Shown here: piece after piece, positions 1-5,726 of the stretch
How positions within the stretch are numbered: the stretch's first letter is position 1
Layout of the letters: each line of letters begins with the position of its first letter
Assembly: GCA_002421585.1 (NCBI GenBank)
Contig: DIKD01000033.1
Coordinates: forward strand, 1 to 11,212
DNA from: Dehalococcoidia bacterium UBA5627
Lineage (GTDB): Bacteria > Chloroflexota > Dehalococcoidia > Dehalococcoidales > UBA5627
DNA: 11,212 nucleotides
Reading direction: 5' to 3'
Notes under the pieces: generated by a model
Databases searched by the model: none
Told to the model about the DNA's origin: nothing
Seen by the model: only the letters and a program-made list of their open reading frames with translations
Program-made: the position numbers and the translations under genes

Positions 1-43
1 CTGAACCCCATTCAGGTGCGCTACCTGGCTGCGCTACACCCCG
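1..43 (-). tRNA. tRNA-Pro (anticodon GGG), 5' part, cut by window edge
   Basis: Read on the minus strand from 43 down to 1, the sequence folds as the 5' half of a tRNA. It has a 7-nt acceptor strand CGGGGTG, TA, a D stem GCGC/GCGC around AGCCAGGTA, then anticodon stem CCTGA and loop ATGGGGT, giving anticodon GGG preceded by the invariant T33. The start CGGGGTG and the GCGC D stem are typical of bacterial proline tRNAs, and the loop matches what I recall of E. coli ProL. The variable loop, T arm and 3' acceptor lie outside the window, so the closing pairs cannot be checked. It would read CCC and CCU proline codons. Confidence 0.85.
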
Positions 44-53
44 ATACAGCTAA

Positions 54-85
54 AATATACTATCACAACTGGGCTTCAGCCGCAA
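54..85 (-). promoter_or_regulatory. possible promoter of tRNA-Pro
   Basis: On the minus strand, TTGCGG (85-80) is followed after 17 nt by TAGTAT (62-57), with an overlapping TATATT at 59-54. The spacing from there to the mature tRNA 5' end at 43 is short, as is usual for tRNA genes. The -35 box agrees only at TTG, so this is a weak call. Confidence 0.3.
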
Positions 86-86
86 C

Positions 87-114
87 TTGAATTATCTTAT
101 GATGGCTTTAAAAT
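87..114 (+). promoter_or_regulatory. possible sigma70 promoter of def operon
   Basis: TTGAAT (87-92), a 16-nt spacer and TAAAAT (109-114) lie in the 147-bp divergent gap between tRNA-Pro and def. Each box is close to the sigma70 consensus. The implied transcription start near 121 leaves a leader of about 70 nt. The gap is AT-rich, so chance matches are possible. Confidence 0.35.
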
Positions 115-190
115 AGAACAATTTTATATTGTATGTTAATATTATAGGAAAGAAATTTGTTTCAATCATATACACAAAAAAGGTACCGGT

Positions 191-727
191 ATGGCAAAAA
201 TAAGAGAAGTACGGGTTGTTCCCGACCCGGTACTCAGGAAAAAAGCAGTTAAAGTGCCCGAGATAGATAAGTCTATAGTTCAACTTGTGGACGATATGAT
301 ATTGACGATGCAGGAATCCGATGGGGTAGGGTTGGCAGCCCCGCAGGTTGGCGTTTCGTTGCGTGTCGTAGTACTTCAAATGCCCGAGCAGAAACCTTTC
401 TGTATAATCAATCCGGAAATAACCAAAAGAAGCGGCGAAGTTGAACTAATGGAAGGTTGCCTCAGTGTTCCCGGCTATCAAGGCGAGGTTATCAGGTCAG
501 TTTCTATCGTTGCCAAAGGATTGAATATCAAGGGTGAAAAAATAAAAATCAAGGCAAGCGGGCTTCTTTCACAGGCAATTGAACATGAAAACGACCACTT
601 GGACGGGATACTGTATATAGATAGATTGGAGAGCGATGACAAGCTCTATAAAATCGAACCGGAAACTGCTCAGGAAGAGCCTGCATATAAAAAGGCTAAT
701 CATCTATGCAACACTCCTCAAATATAA
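191..727 (+). CDS. def: peptide deformylase
   Basis: Metalloenzyme that removes the N-formyl group from the initiator methionine of nascent proteins at the ribosome. The 178-residue product carries all three family motifs: GVGLAAPQ (45-52), EGCLS (88-92) and HENDH (132-136). C90, H132 and H136 are the expected metal ligands and E133 the catalytic glutamate. An AAAGGT Shine-Dalgarno-like sequence sits 6 nt before the ATG. The catalytic domain ends near residue 150. The remaining roughly 28 residues form a polar tail whose last codons overlap the downstream phosphatase gene by 22 bp, so the two are probably co-transcribed and translationally coupled. The motifs are complete, so an active deformylase is expected. 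The type (1 or 2) is not settled from motifs alone, though the length fits type 1. Confidence 0.97.
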   Translation: MAKIREVRVVPDPVLRKKAVKVPEIDKSIVQLVDDMILTMQESDGVGLAAPQVGVSLRVVVLQMPEQKPFCIINPEITKRSGEVELMEGCLSVPGYQGEVIRSVSIVAKGLNIKGEKIKIKASGLLSQAIEHENDHLDGILYIDRLESDDKLYKIEPETAQEEPAYKKANHLCNTPQI

Positions 728-1362
728 AAACATTAGTTCAATGCGACTTTGACGGCACGTTAACCGAAAAGGATATCAGCTTCCTTATACTGGATGCTTT
801 TGCCGACGGGGACTGGCATTCTATACTTGAACAGTATAAGAGTAACCGGATATCGGTAGGGCGTTTCAATACCCTCGCTTTCAGAATGGTTAAAGAAGAT
901 GAGGCTTCCCTCGTTTCATTTGTTAATAAAAAAGCCGAATTAAGGCCGGGTTTGAAAGAATTGATGAATTACTTCCGTTTACGTAATTTCCGCTTTACCA
1001 TTGTAAGCAACGGAATGACTTTTTACATTAAGACTCTTCTAAAAAACGCCGGCATAGACGATATTGAGATATACGCTGCTCAGGCAAAGTTTAATAATAA
1101 TGGAATTGAAGCCCGCTATATCGGTCCGGATGGCAGGGAAATCCAAAACGGTTTTAAAGAGGCTTACGTAAATAATTTTCTAAATCAAGGCTGGCGAGTC
1201 ATCAGTATAGGAAATGGAGCTTCTGATATACCGACAGCGAAATTGGCGCATTATACCTTTGCCACTGAACCGATGTTATCTTTATGCCGGGAGGAGGGAG
1301 TTAATTGCCTGCCTTTTGGGAATTTGGATGACATAATAGAAGGGCTGGAAAGTATAGACTAG
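706..1362 (+). CDS. HAD-family phosphatase (PSP/MtnX-like)
   Basis: A 218-residue haloacid-dehalogenase-superfamily hydrolase. The nucleophile motif DFDGT is at 14-18 (D14 nucleophile, D16 general acid), motif II is S101-N-G, a lysine candidate for motif III is K151, and motif IV is GNGASDIP at 169-176 (Mg-binding D174). The helical cap between motifs I and II and the overall length match the subfamily holding phosphoserine phosphatase and MtnX (methionine salvage phosphatase). Which small phosphorylated substrate it uses cannot be read from the sequence, and no other methionine-salvage or serine-biosynthesis gene is nearby. The ATG at 706 lies inside the end of def, with AAAGG about 10 nt upstream, suggesting translational coupling. 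Its stop codon touches the stop of the convergent yggS gene with no spacer. Confidence 0.85.
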   Translation: MQHSSNIKTLVQCDFDGTLTEKDISFLILDAFADGDWHSILEQYKSNRISVGRFNTLAFRMVKEDEASLVSFVNKKAELRPGLKELMNYFRLRNFRFTIVSNGMTFYIKTLLKNAGIDDIEIYAAQAKFNNNGIEARYIGPDGREIQNGFKEAYVNNFLNQGWRVISIGNGASDIPTAKLAHYTFATEPMLSLCREEGVNCLPFGNLDDIIEGLESID

Positions 1363-2022
1363 CTAAGCTTTTCTTGGCCCGAATATTTTACTTCCTATTC
1401 TGACGATATTGGCGCCTTCCTGTATGGCAATCTTATACGAATTGGTCATTCCCATCGACAGATATTTCATTTCGACGCCTGCCAAATCAAGGCCTTTGAT
1501 ATATTCGAACAAATCCCTGGTCTTAATAAAACAGGGGCGAGATTCCTCCGGTTCACCTGTTAATGGTCCCATAGTCATCAGCCCCATTATTTTAATATTG
1601 CCAAGCTGCGAAATTTCCTTTATTACAAAAACAGCGTCCTCAGGCATAACACCGGCTTTTTGTTCCTCAGCACCACTGTTAACCTCGATAAGCACCGGCA
1701 TTATCTTGCAAATCTCTTTGCATCTTTTATCAATAACCGAAGCAATTTCAATTGAATCGACGGTTTCTATTAAGTCGAAGATATAAACTGCTTTTTTTAC
1801 CTTGTTGCGCTGCAAATGCCCAATAAAATGCCATTTTACTCGGTTGCCGATTATATTATATTTTACCTCCGCTTCCTTAACATAATTTTCGCCGATTATT
1901 TCAACCCCGGCTTCAATAGCCTCAATTACTTTAGATGCCTCAATGGTTTTTGCCGCAGCAACCAGCTGAACCCATGTAGGAAGTTCATTACGCAATTCCG
2001 CTACATTTTGTTTAATGCTCAT
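1363..2022 (-). CDS. yggS: YggS/PLPBP family PLP homeostasis protein
   Basis: Pyridoxal-phosphate-binding protein of the YggS/PROSC family: a single TIM-barrel, related to the N-terminal domain of alanine racemase, that buffers PLP and has no demonstrated catalytic activity in known members. The 219-residue product shows the PLP lysine K25 in VAAAKT, GENYVKEA (44-51), WHFIGHLQRNK (64-74), GLMTM (147-151), LSMGMT (188-193) and the phosphate-binding VRIGSKIFG near the C terminus. It is slightly shorter than the usual 225-235 residues because the segment before the PLP lysine is compact. Its ATG lies inside the end of the upstream zinc-ribbon gene (11-bp overlap), implying coupled translation. 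It ends directly against the convergent HAD phosphatase gene. Confidence 0.93.
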   Translation of the reverse strand: MSIKQNVAELRNELPTWVQLVAAAKTIEASKVIEAIEAGVEIIGENYVKEAEVKYNIIGNRVKWHFIGHLQRNKVKKAVYIFDLIETVDSIEIASVIDKRCKEICKIMPVLIEVNSGAEEQKAGVMPEDAVFVIKEISQLGNIKIMGLMTMGPLTGEPEESRPCFIKTRDLFEYIKGLDLAGVEMKYLSMGMTNSYKIAIQEGANIVRIGSKIFGPRKA

Positions 2023-2422
2023 TTTTAATTCCGCATTCCGGACAAAATTTCATCGTTTGATCGATTTTGCTTCCACAATTCGCACATTGTATTTTAACCG
2101 TTCTTCTTCTCTTTCTTTTAGGAGCAATTCCGATTAGATGGTCAACTTCTCCACGCTTAATCAATGAATCCAATTTCTCCTGGCTTATCATATTTTTAGC
2201 AACTTTAGCTTTTATTTCATCATCAACCTGCAATACTTCCCTGCAGTGTTCGCAAACTAATACTTGCCTGGAGGAAAATTGGAAGGTAGGTATAAAATAA
2301 ACAGTTAATTTTTTTCTTTCCTGCTTAACTGCAAATATCCTTTGCTTTTTACAATTAGGGCACTTCATGTTTATATAACCGATCAGGTCGTAATAATCTT
2401 TGTTCCCAAACAGAAAAACCAT
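2012..2422 (-). CDS. double zinc-ribbon protein
   Basis: A 136-residue protein of unknown function with two predicted zinc sites. The N-terminal half has a hydrophobic start (MVFLFG), then CPNC (21-24) and CEHC (57-60) flanking a basic stretch and FIPTF. This layout recalls the small zinc_ribbon_15-type family. A very basic patch KRKRRR (102-107) leads into a second, classic zinc ribbon with CANC (113-116) and CPEC (127-130). No membrane segment or enzyme motif is visible, and the basic linker could suit nucleic-acid contact, which is inference. AGGAG lies 8 nt before the ATG, supporting this start over the internal Met at residue 19. The gene overlaps yggS by 11 bp and is probably its operon partner. 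Confidence 0.8.
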   Translation of the reverse strand: MVFLFGNKDYYDLIGYINMKCPNCKKQRIFAVKQERKKLTVYFIPTFQFSSRQVLVCEHCREVLQVDDEIKAKVAKNMISQEKLDSLIKRGEVDHLIGIAPKRKRRRTVKIQCANCGSKIDQTMKFCPECGIKNEH

Positions 2423-2467
2423 ATACGCTTCTCCTGCAATTTACTTAAGGATGAGCATATCAGAATT

Positions 2468-2484
2468 GCTTTATTTTATAAAGC
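2468..2484. repeat. small perfect hairpin GCTTTAT/ATAAAGC
   Basis: Arms GCTTTAT (2468-2474) and ATAAAGC (2478-2484) are perfectly complementary around TTT. The hairpin sits in the 128-bp gap between the protease end and the zinc-ribbon gene start. It could be part of a termination region or an operator for the zinc-ribbon/yggS pair. The AT-rich stem is only moderately stable. Confidence 0.4.
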
Positions 2485-2500
2485 ACAAAACTGATTAACA

Positions 2501-2532
2501 GGAAGGAGGGAGTAAAATTTCCCTCTCCTTCC
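2501..2532. terminator. strong hairpin, probable terminator of the protease gene
   Basis: GGAAGGAGGGAG (2501-2512) and CCCTCTCCTTCC (2521-2532) pair over 12 positions with one G-T wobble and one mismatch around the 8-nt loop TAAAATTT. It lies 18 bp beyond the minus-strand protease stop. The T-run after the stem is clear only on the plus strand (2534-2538); on the minus strand the tract is broken (TGTTAATCAGTTTTG). It is therefore a strong hairpin placed like a terminator, whose directionality is uncertain. Confidence 0.55.
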
Positions 2533-2550
2533 CATTTTTGAATTTAATAA

Positions 2551-3624
2551 TTATCCTATTATAATATCATCAGGCAGTGGAAAAATAGCGTCGATGGGGA
2601 CAACGAAACTAATTCCTTCGAATATTCTTAAATTCCCGTAGCCGTCTTCAACCCATTCATACCCCCATGTATTAATGCCTATTACCTCACCTTTTGTGTT
2701 AACCAATGGCCCGCCGCTATTACCTGGATTTACTGCGGCATCCGTCTGTATATGAACATATGCATTATCGTAAATATCATATGACATTCTCAAGGCGGAT
2801 ACTATACCCGTAGTATAGGTTAAAGGGCTCCCCATACCAAGTGCATTTCCGACTGACATAACCTGTTCTCCTACCATAACATCCGCCGAAGACCCCAGGG
2901 TAGCAGCATGAAAATCGGTTTTAGAGGAATCTATCTTTACAAGTCCGATATCGAGGTCATCAGCAACATAAACAGCAGAGCACTGGTATTCGCTGCCGTC
3001 AGAGAGAAGTATATCTATATTATCGACACTGCCGGCGTCTTCGATGACATGACGAGCGGTAAGAACCCAACCGTCATCCGAAATTATTACACCGGAACCT
3101 GTAGTATCATTAATCATTAATATGACAACAGAAGGTTCGATGATAGCCGCCACTTCAGACCAATCCACTATTTTTTCTTCGGACGAAATCTGGTCGCTTA
3201 AATCGCTGACCTCCGACGATAAATCGTCAATTTCATCTTCAAGGCTTGCAAGAGTGTTTAGCAGAGAAGAATATCCGCTGTTCAATTCCGAGATATCTCC
3301 TTTGACCCCGAACAGGTCATCCTCCAATCCGGAGATTCGCCCCAAAGCTCCGGAGACATCGCTTTGCAGCCCGGAAACATCACTTTTTATACCGCTCACA
3401 TCGCCCTCAAGCGAGGACACGCTGCTATCCAGGCTCGATACACTCCCTTGTATAGCCGAAAAACTACTATCCAATGATATAAAATTTCCCTGAAGGGACT
3501 CTATACGGGTATTGGCATCCTCAAGGTCTTTCGATGCTTGAGAATAAAGGACTCCGTTAGTTACCGTACCGGCAGTTAGAGCGATAAGAAGTACTACAGC
3601 TACAAACGACAACCATTTGTTCAT
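2551..3624 (-). CDS. membrane-anchored trypsin-like serine protease with coiled-coil stalk
   Basis: A 357-residue S1C/HtrA-like protease. Residues about 5-26 form an uncleaved-looking signal anchor (no obvious signal peptidase site), so the rest should be outside the membrane. Residues 34-147 form an unbroken chain of about 16 heptads, hydrophobic at alternating 3- and 4-residue spacing (L34, I41, L44, F48, L51, F55, I58, V62 and onward to I146) and rich in Ser, Asp and Gly. The protease domain occupies about 157-350 with a full triad: H192 in TARHVI, D225 in DLDIGLVK and S303 in GNSGGP. No PDZ domain follows, unlike DegP/DegS. An AAAAGGAGG ribosome site precedes the ATG by 6 nt. It appears monocistronic, with a hairpin downstream. 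The substrate is unknown; envelope protein quality control or processing is the likely role by family. Confidence 0.9.
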   Translation of the reverse strand: MNKWLSFVAVVLLIALTAGTVTNGVLYSQASKDLEDANTRIESLQGNFISLDSSFSAIQGSVSSLDSSVSSLEGDVSGIKSDVSGLQSDVSGALGRISGLEDDLFGVKGDISELNSGYSSLLNTLASLEDEIDDLSSEVSDLSDQISSEEKIVDWSEVAAIIEPSVVILMINDTTGSGVIISDDGWVLTARHVIEDAGSVDNIDILLSDGSEYQCSAVYVADDLDIGLVKIDSSKTDFHAATLGSSADVMVGEQVMSVGNALGMGSPLTYTTGIVSALRMSYDIYDNAYVHIQTDAAVNPGNSGGPLVNTKGEVIGINTWGYEWVEDGYGNLRIFEGISFVVPIDAIFPLPDDIIIG

Positions 3625-3668
3625 TATAGCCTCCTTTTAATTTTCCTATAACTAATTGTAGTCTATTG

Positions 3669-3726
3669 AGCTTTATTTGGGAATTAATATTTTTTACCAT
3701 ATTCAATATACATATACCATAAAGCT
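3669..3726. repeat. spaced 8-bp inverted repeat in divergent intergenic region
   Basis: AGCTTTAT (3669-3676) and ATAAAGCT (3719-3726) are perfect inverted copies separated by 42 bp. They lie in the 187-bp divergent gap between the protease gene and tRNA-Gly, just upstream of the tRNA promoter. They could be paired operator half-sites or coincidence in AT-rich DNA. Confidence 0.25.
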
Positions 3727-3736
3727 ATATGACAGG

Positions 3737-3765
3737 TTGATAGAAAATAGTGCAGCAGTTATAAT
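3737..3765 (+). promoter_or_regulatory. sigma70-type promoter upstream of tRNA-Gly
   Basis: TTGATA (3737-3742), an optimal 17-nt spacer and a perfect TATAAT (3760-3765). The predicted start near 3772 gives a leader of about 40 nt before the tRNA-Gly 5' end at 3812. This is the best promoter match in the window and probably drives both tRNA genes, which are only 50 bp apart. Confidence 0.75.
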
Positions 3766-3795
3766 ATATAAAGTTTCAGGCAAGACGGATAATGT

Positions 3796-3808
3796 GTTTA
3801 CATAATAT
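3796..3808 (+). repeat. intergenic 13-bp motif, copy 1
   Basis: GTTTACATAATAT, identical at 5325-5337 and, inverted, at 10000-10012. This copy lies in the tRNA-Gly leader, ending 3 nt before the mature tRNA, downstream of the predicted promoter. Its function is unknown. Confidence 0.5.
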
Positions 3809-3811
3809 AGC

Positions 3812-3886
3812 GCGGGAGTAACTCAGCGGTAGAGTTCCTGCCTTCCAAGCAGGCAGTCGCGGGTTCGAATCCCGTCTCCCGCTCCA
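3812..3886 (+). tRNA. tRNA-Gly (anticodon TCC), CCA encoded
   Basis: Full cloverleaf: acceptor GCGGGAG pairs with CTCCCGC; D stem ACTC/GAGT; anticodon stem CCTGC/GCAGG around loop CTTCCAA (anticodon TCC at 3844-3846); T arm GCGGG-TTCGAAT-CCCGT. The discriminator is T73, normal for bacterial glycine tRNA, and the 3' CCA is encoded. It decodes GGA and GGG. It is the first of two tRNA genes behind the promoter at 3737-3765. Confidence 0.97.
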
Positions 3887-3936
3887 GTAATCTTGTTCTG
3901 CCAGGCATTAAATGTTAGACTTTATTGATAATTTGA

Positions 3937-4008
<72 letters not shown>

Positions 4009-4056
4009 CTTCTATAGCATCTTCCGATTATACCTATACCAAAATACCAGTCTTTT

Positions 4057-4082
4057 CCTATATAATTACATATAGGTCTATA
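4057..4082. promoter_or_regulatory. overlapping inverted repeats over a TATAAT box
   Basis: CCTATAT (4057-4063) and ATATAGG (4070-4076) are a perfect inverted repeat with a 6-nt spacer containing most of a TATAAT box (4061-4066). A second palindrome, TATAG-GT-CTATA (4071-4082), overlaps its right arm. They lie 30-55 bp upstream of the zinc-ribbon/OB-fold gene and after the CAT tRNA. The placement fits an operator over a -10 element, but no convincing -35 box is seen, so the gene may also be read through from the tRNA promoter. Confidence 0.35.
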
Positions 4083-4111
4083 CAGTAATATATTTCTTTT
4101 AGAGGTGCGAA

Positions 4112-5116
4112 ATGCCGAGATGTCCGAATTGCTTCAGGGAGACAATGAGAACAACAGATTGGGCTTGTTATTTATGCGGTTATCCATTAGCTTCACCCGG
4201 GTTTAAGCTTATTGAAAAAACATATGGTCAGATTAGAGAAGAGAGGTTGTCCGTTAAGAAGACGGCTGTCCAAGAAGAGCAGGAAGAAAATAATCACTAC
4301 AGGCAAAATACTGCTTTTACAGAAGAAATGGAGGATGTACCTCTGGTAAACAGCTATAACACATATGCTGAAGTCGATACCGCCCGGAACAAAGAAAATG
4401 TAATTGATGAAGATGTTTCGCCTGAACCGGTCTTAATACGGGAAGTGTCTGAACAGGAAGAGGACAACGATACGGAAGCTGTTAATGAAGAGGAAATTAT
4501 AAAAGAATTAAATACTACGGAACAAAAAGAAATATCCGAAGAAGCGGAAGAATCCGAATGCGGTGTAGAAACCGTTGAAACTGTTTCTGAGGTGGCGGAA
4601 GATAAAGAAAGCGGTAACGCGGGATTGGAAAATAATACCGATGACGTGCTACTGACTGAAGAGGAACAATCCGTGGAGTCCGTTGAAGAAGCGGAAAAAA
4701 TTGCTACTGATGAGCCTGTGCAAGCAGTACCCGAAACGGCTATAACTGAAGAGCCCACGCAAACGGAAAAGGAACCGGTAGCCCCCGCTGCTGATATTAA
4801 CATAACGATAGATGAGGTGCTTGCGGATTACGCCGCAGACTACACATCGGCTACGGAAAAATTTGTTAACAGGACAGTAAGGTTATCGGGTTACGCCGGT
4901 GCCATCGATGTAAAAGAAGTTCACGCCATCAACTATATACGTGTTACCGAGGCATCTTTGAACCTTACCAAAAGTGTTCAATGTATGTTTGACAAAAAGT
5001 ATGCGGATGAACTGAAAAGCCTGGAAAAAGGGCAGCAGGTAACCGTTCAGGGTAAATACACCGGGTCACTGATTGCCATGCGTATGTCTGATTGTATTAT
5101 TGTCCCATCACAGTAA
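4112..5116 (+). CDS. zinc ribbon - acidic linker - OB-fold-like protein
   Basis: A 334-residue protein of unknown function in three parts. Residues 1-30 hold CPNC (4-7) and CYLC (19-22), a zinc ribbon ending in GYPLASPG. Residues about 45-228 are low-complexity and very rich in Glu, with Val, Thr and Asp, and are probably disordered. Residues about 229-334 look like the tRNA_anti-like OB-fold domain: a helix (ITIDEVLADYAADYTSATEK), then strands starting FVNRTVRLSG, a VQCMFD strand, the turn LEKGQQVTVQGKYTG and a closing SDCIIV strand. There is no signal peptide or membrane helix, so it is probably cytoplasmic. GAGGTG precedes the ATG by 4 nt. It stands alone behind two tRNA genes. The domain call is from memory of the family pattern. 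A nucleic-acid or ligand-binding role is inference. Confidence 0.75.
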   Translation: MPRCPNCFRETMRTTDWACYLCGYPLASPGFKLIEKTYGQIREERLSVKKTAVQEEQEENNHYRQNTAFTEEMEDVPLVNSYNTYAEVDTARNKENVIDEDVSPEPVLIREVSEQEEDNDTEAVNEEEIIKELNTTEQKEISEEAEESECGVETVETVSEVAEDKESGNAGLENNTDDVLLTEEEQSVESVEEAEKIATDEPVQAVPETAITEEPTQTEKEPVAPAADINITIDEVLADYAADYTSATEKFVNRTVRLSGYAGAIDVKEVHAINYIRVTEASLNLTKSVQCMFDKKYADELKSLEKGQQVTVQGKYTGSLIAMRMSDCIIVPSQ

Positions 5117-5324
5117 AATTATTCTTAAAACTATTTTAATGTTTTCACATTTATTGGATAGATTTTTATATAATTAATTTACCGGGTGGAGGGCAAACTT
5201 TTTACTTTGATTTTTCGCAAACAGGCAACTATTATTTTCTCGCTTTCAGGCGTATTCGTTTTTTAGTCATTATATTACATAATATATATAGTACGAAGTA
5301 ATACACACAGGCATAAAATCCCTT

Positions 5325-5337
5325 GTTTACATAATAT
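5325..5337 (+). repeat. intergenic 13-bp motif, copy 2
   Basis: GTTTACATAATAT inside the 610-bp gene-free gap, preceded by TT so that 15 bases (TTGTTTACATAATAT) match the copy at 10000-10014. No gene follows it on the plus strand. Confidence 0.5.
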
Positions 5338-5656
5338 TCCTACAATATCCATTATTGTTAAAATAATCGCACATTATAATTTATCTTATGAAATATCAAA
5401 GAACAACAATGGCAGCCCATATACTTTAATTGTATTATCTAAAATAATGACTGCAATAGATTAATTATTCTTTATACTTATATGAAACATAGTCATACTT
5501 TTTTGCAAATCATATATCTAATTTATGAGGCCTATTCTTTTCACTCACCTGATGCCTGATGTTAAAGACATTCGGAAATTGTGTAAATTTTTTGTCTTTT
5601 GTCCCTTTGGATTTATTCTAATAAGTCCTCTACATTTTCTATGGCCGCAAAAGCCG

Positions 5657-5678
5657 TAGAGCGTTAATATGCACTCTA
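5657..5678. repeat. stem-loop downstream of hflX
   Basis: TAGAG (5657-5661) pairs with CTCTA (5674-5678) around a 12-nt loop. It immediately follows the 5680-5704 hairpin when read in the hflX direction. It may form part of a tandem termination or 3'-end stabilising structure; the stem is short. Confidence 0.25.
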
Positions 5679-5679
5679 T

Positions 5680-5704
5680 ACAGGGATTTTTATACTAACC
5701 CTGT
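5680..5704 (-). terminator. possible terminator of the hflX operon
   Basis: ACAGGG (5680-5685) and CCCTGT (5699-5704) form a perfect 6-bp stem with a 13-nt AT-rich loop. With a 2-nt bulge, TATA outside both arms can extend it. It lies 22 bp after the hflX stop codon. No T-run follows on the minus strand, so intrinsic termination is uncertain. Confidence 0.35.
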
Positions 5705-5726
5705 CTATAAAATGGCTAGTTTTTGA

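Larger units (their letters stand above)
5117..5726. other. 610-bp AT-rich gap between convergent genes, no gene recognised
   Basis: No open frame with a ribosome site or recognisable protein sequence is seen on either strand; the longest ATG frames checked are around a dozen codons. It contains a copy of the 13-bp intergenic motif (5325-5337), a near copy TTACATAATAT (5275-5285), a 7-nt tandem CCTGATG (5548-5561) and stem-loops near the hflX end (5657-5704). It could hold a small RNA, the remains of a lost gene, or only terminators. Confidence 0.5.

Noticed and set aside
3122..3493. 123-codon plus-strand open frame
   Set aside because: Antisense to the heptad region of the protease gene; low-complexity Ser/Leu translation caused by the repeat pattern.
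4354..4803. 149-codon open frame on the minus strand, Ser/Val/Thr-rich
   Set aside because: It is the antisense of the acidic Glu-rich linker of the plus-strand gene; repetitive GAA/GAG codons read as Ser/Phe codons on the other strand. There is no ribosome site or family resemblance.
5389..5430. ATG frame of 13 codons in the gene-free gap
   Set aside because: No Shine-Dalgarno sequence and a length expected by chance.
5548..5561. Tandem CCTGATG CCTGATG
   Set aside because: Only two 7-nt units; too short to call a functional repeat or a recombination site.
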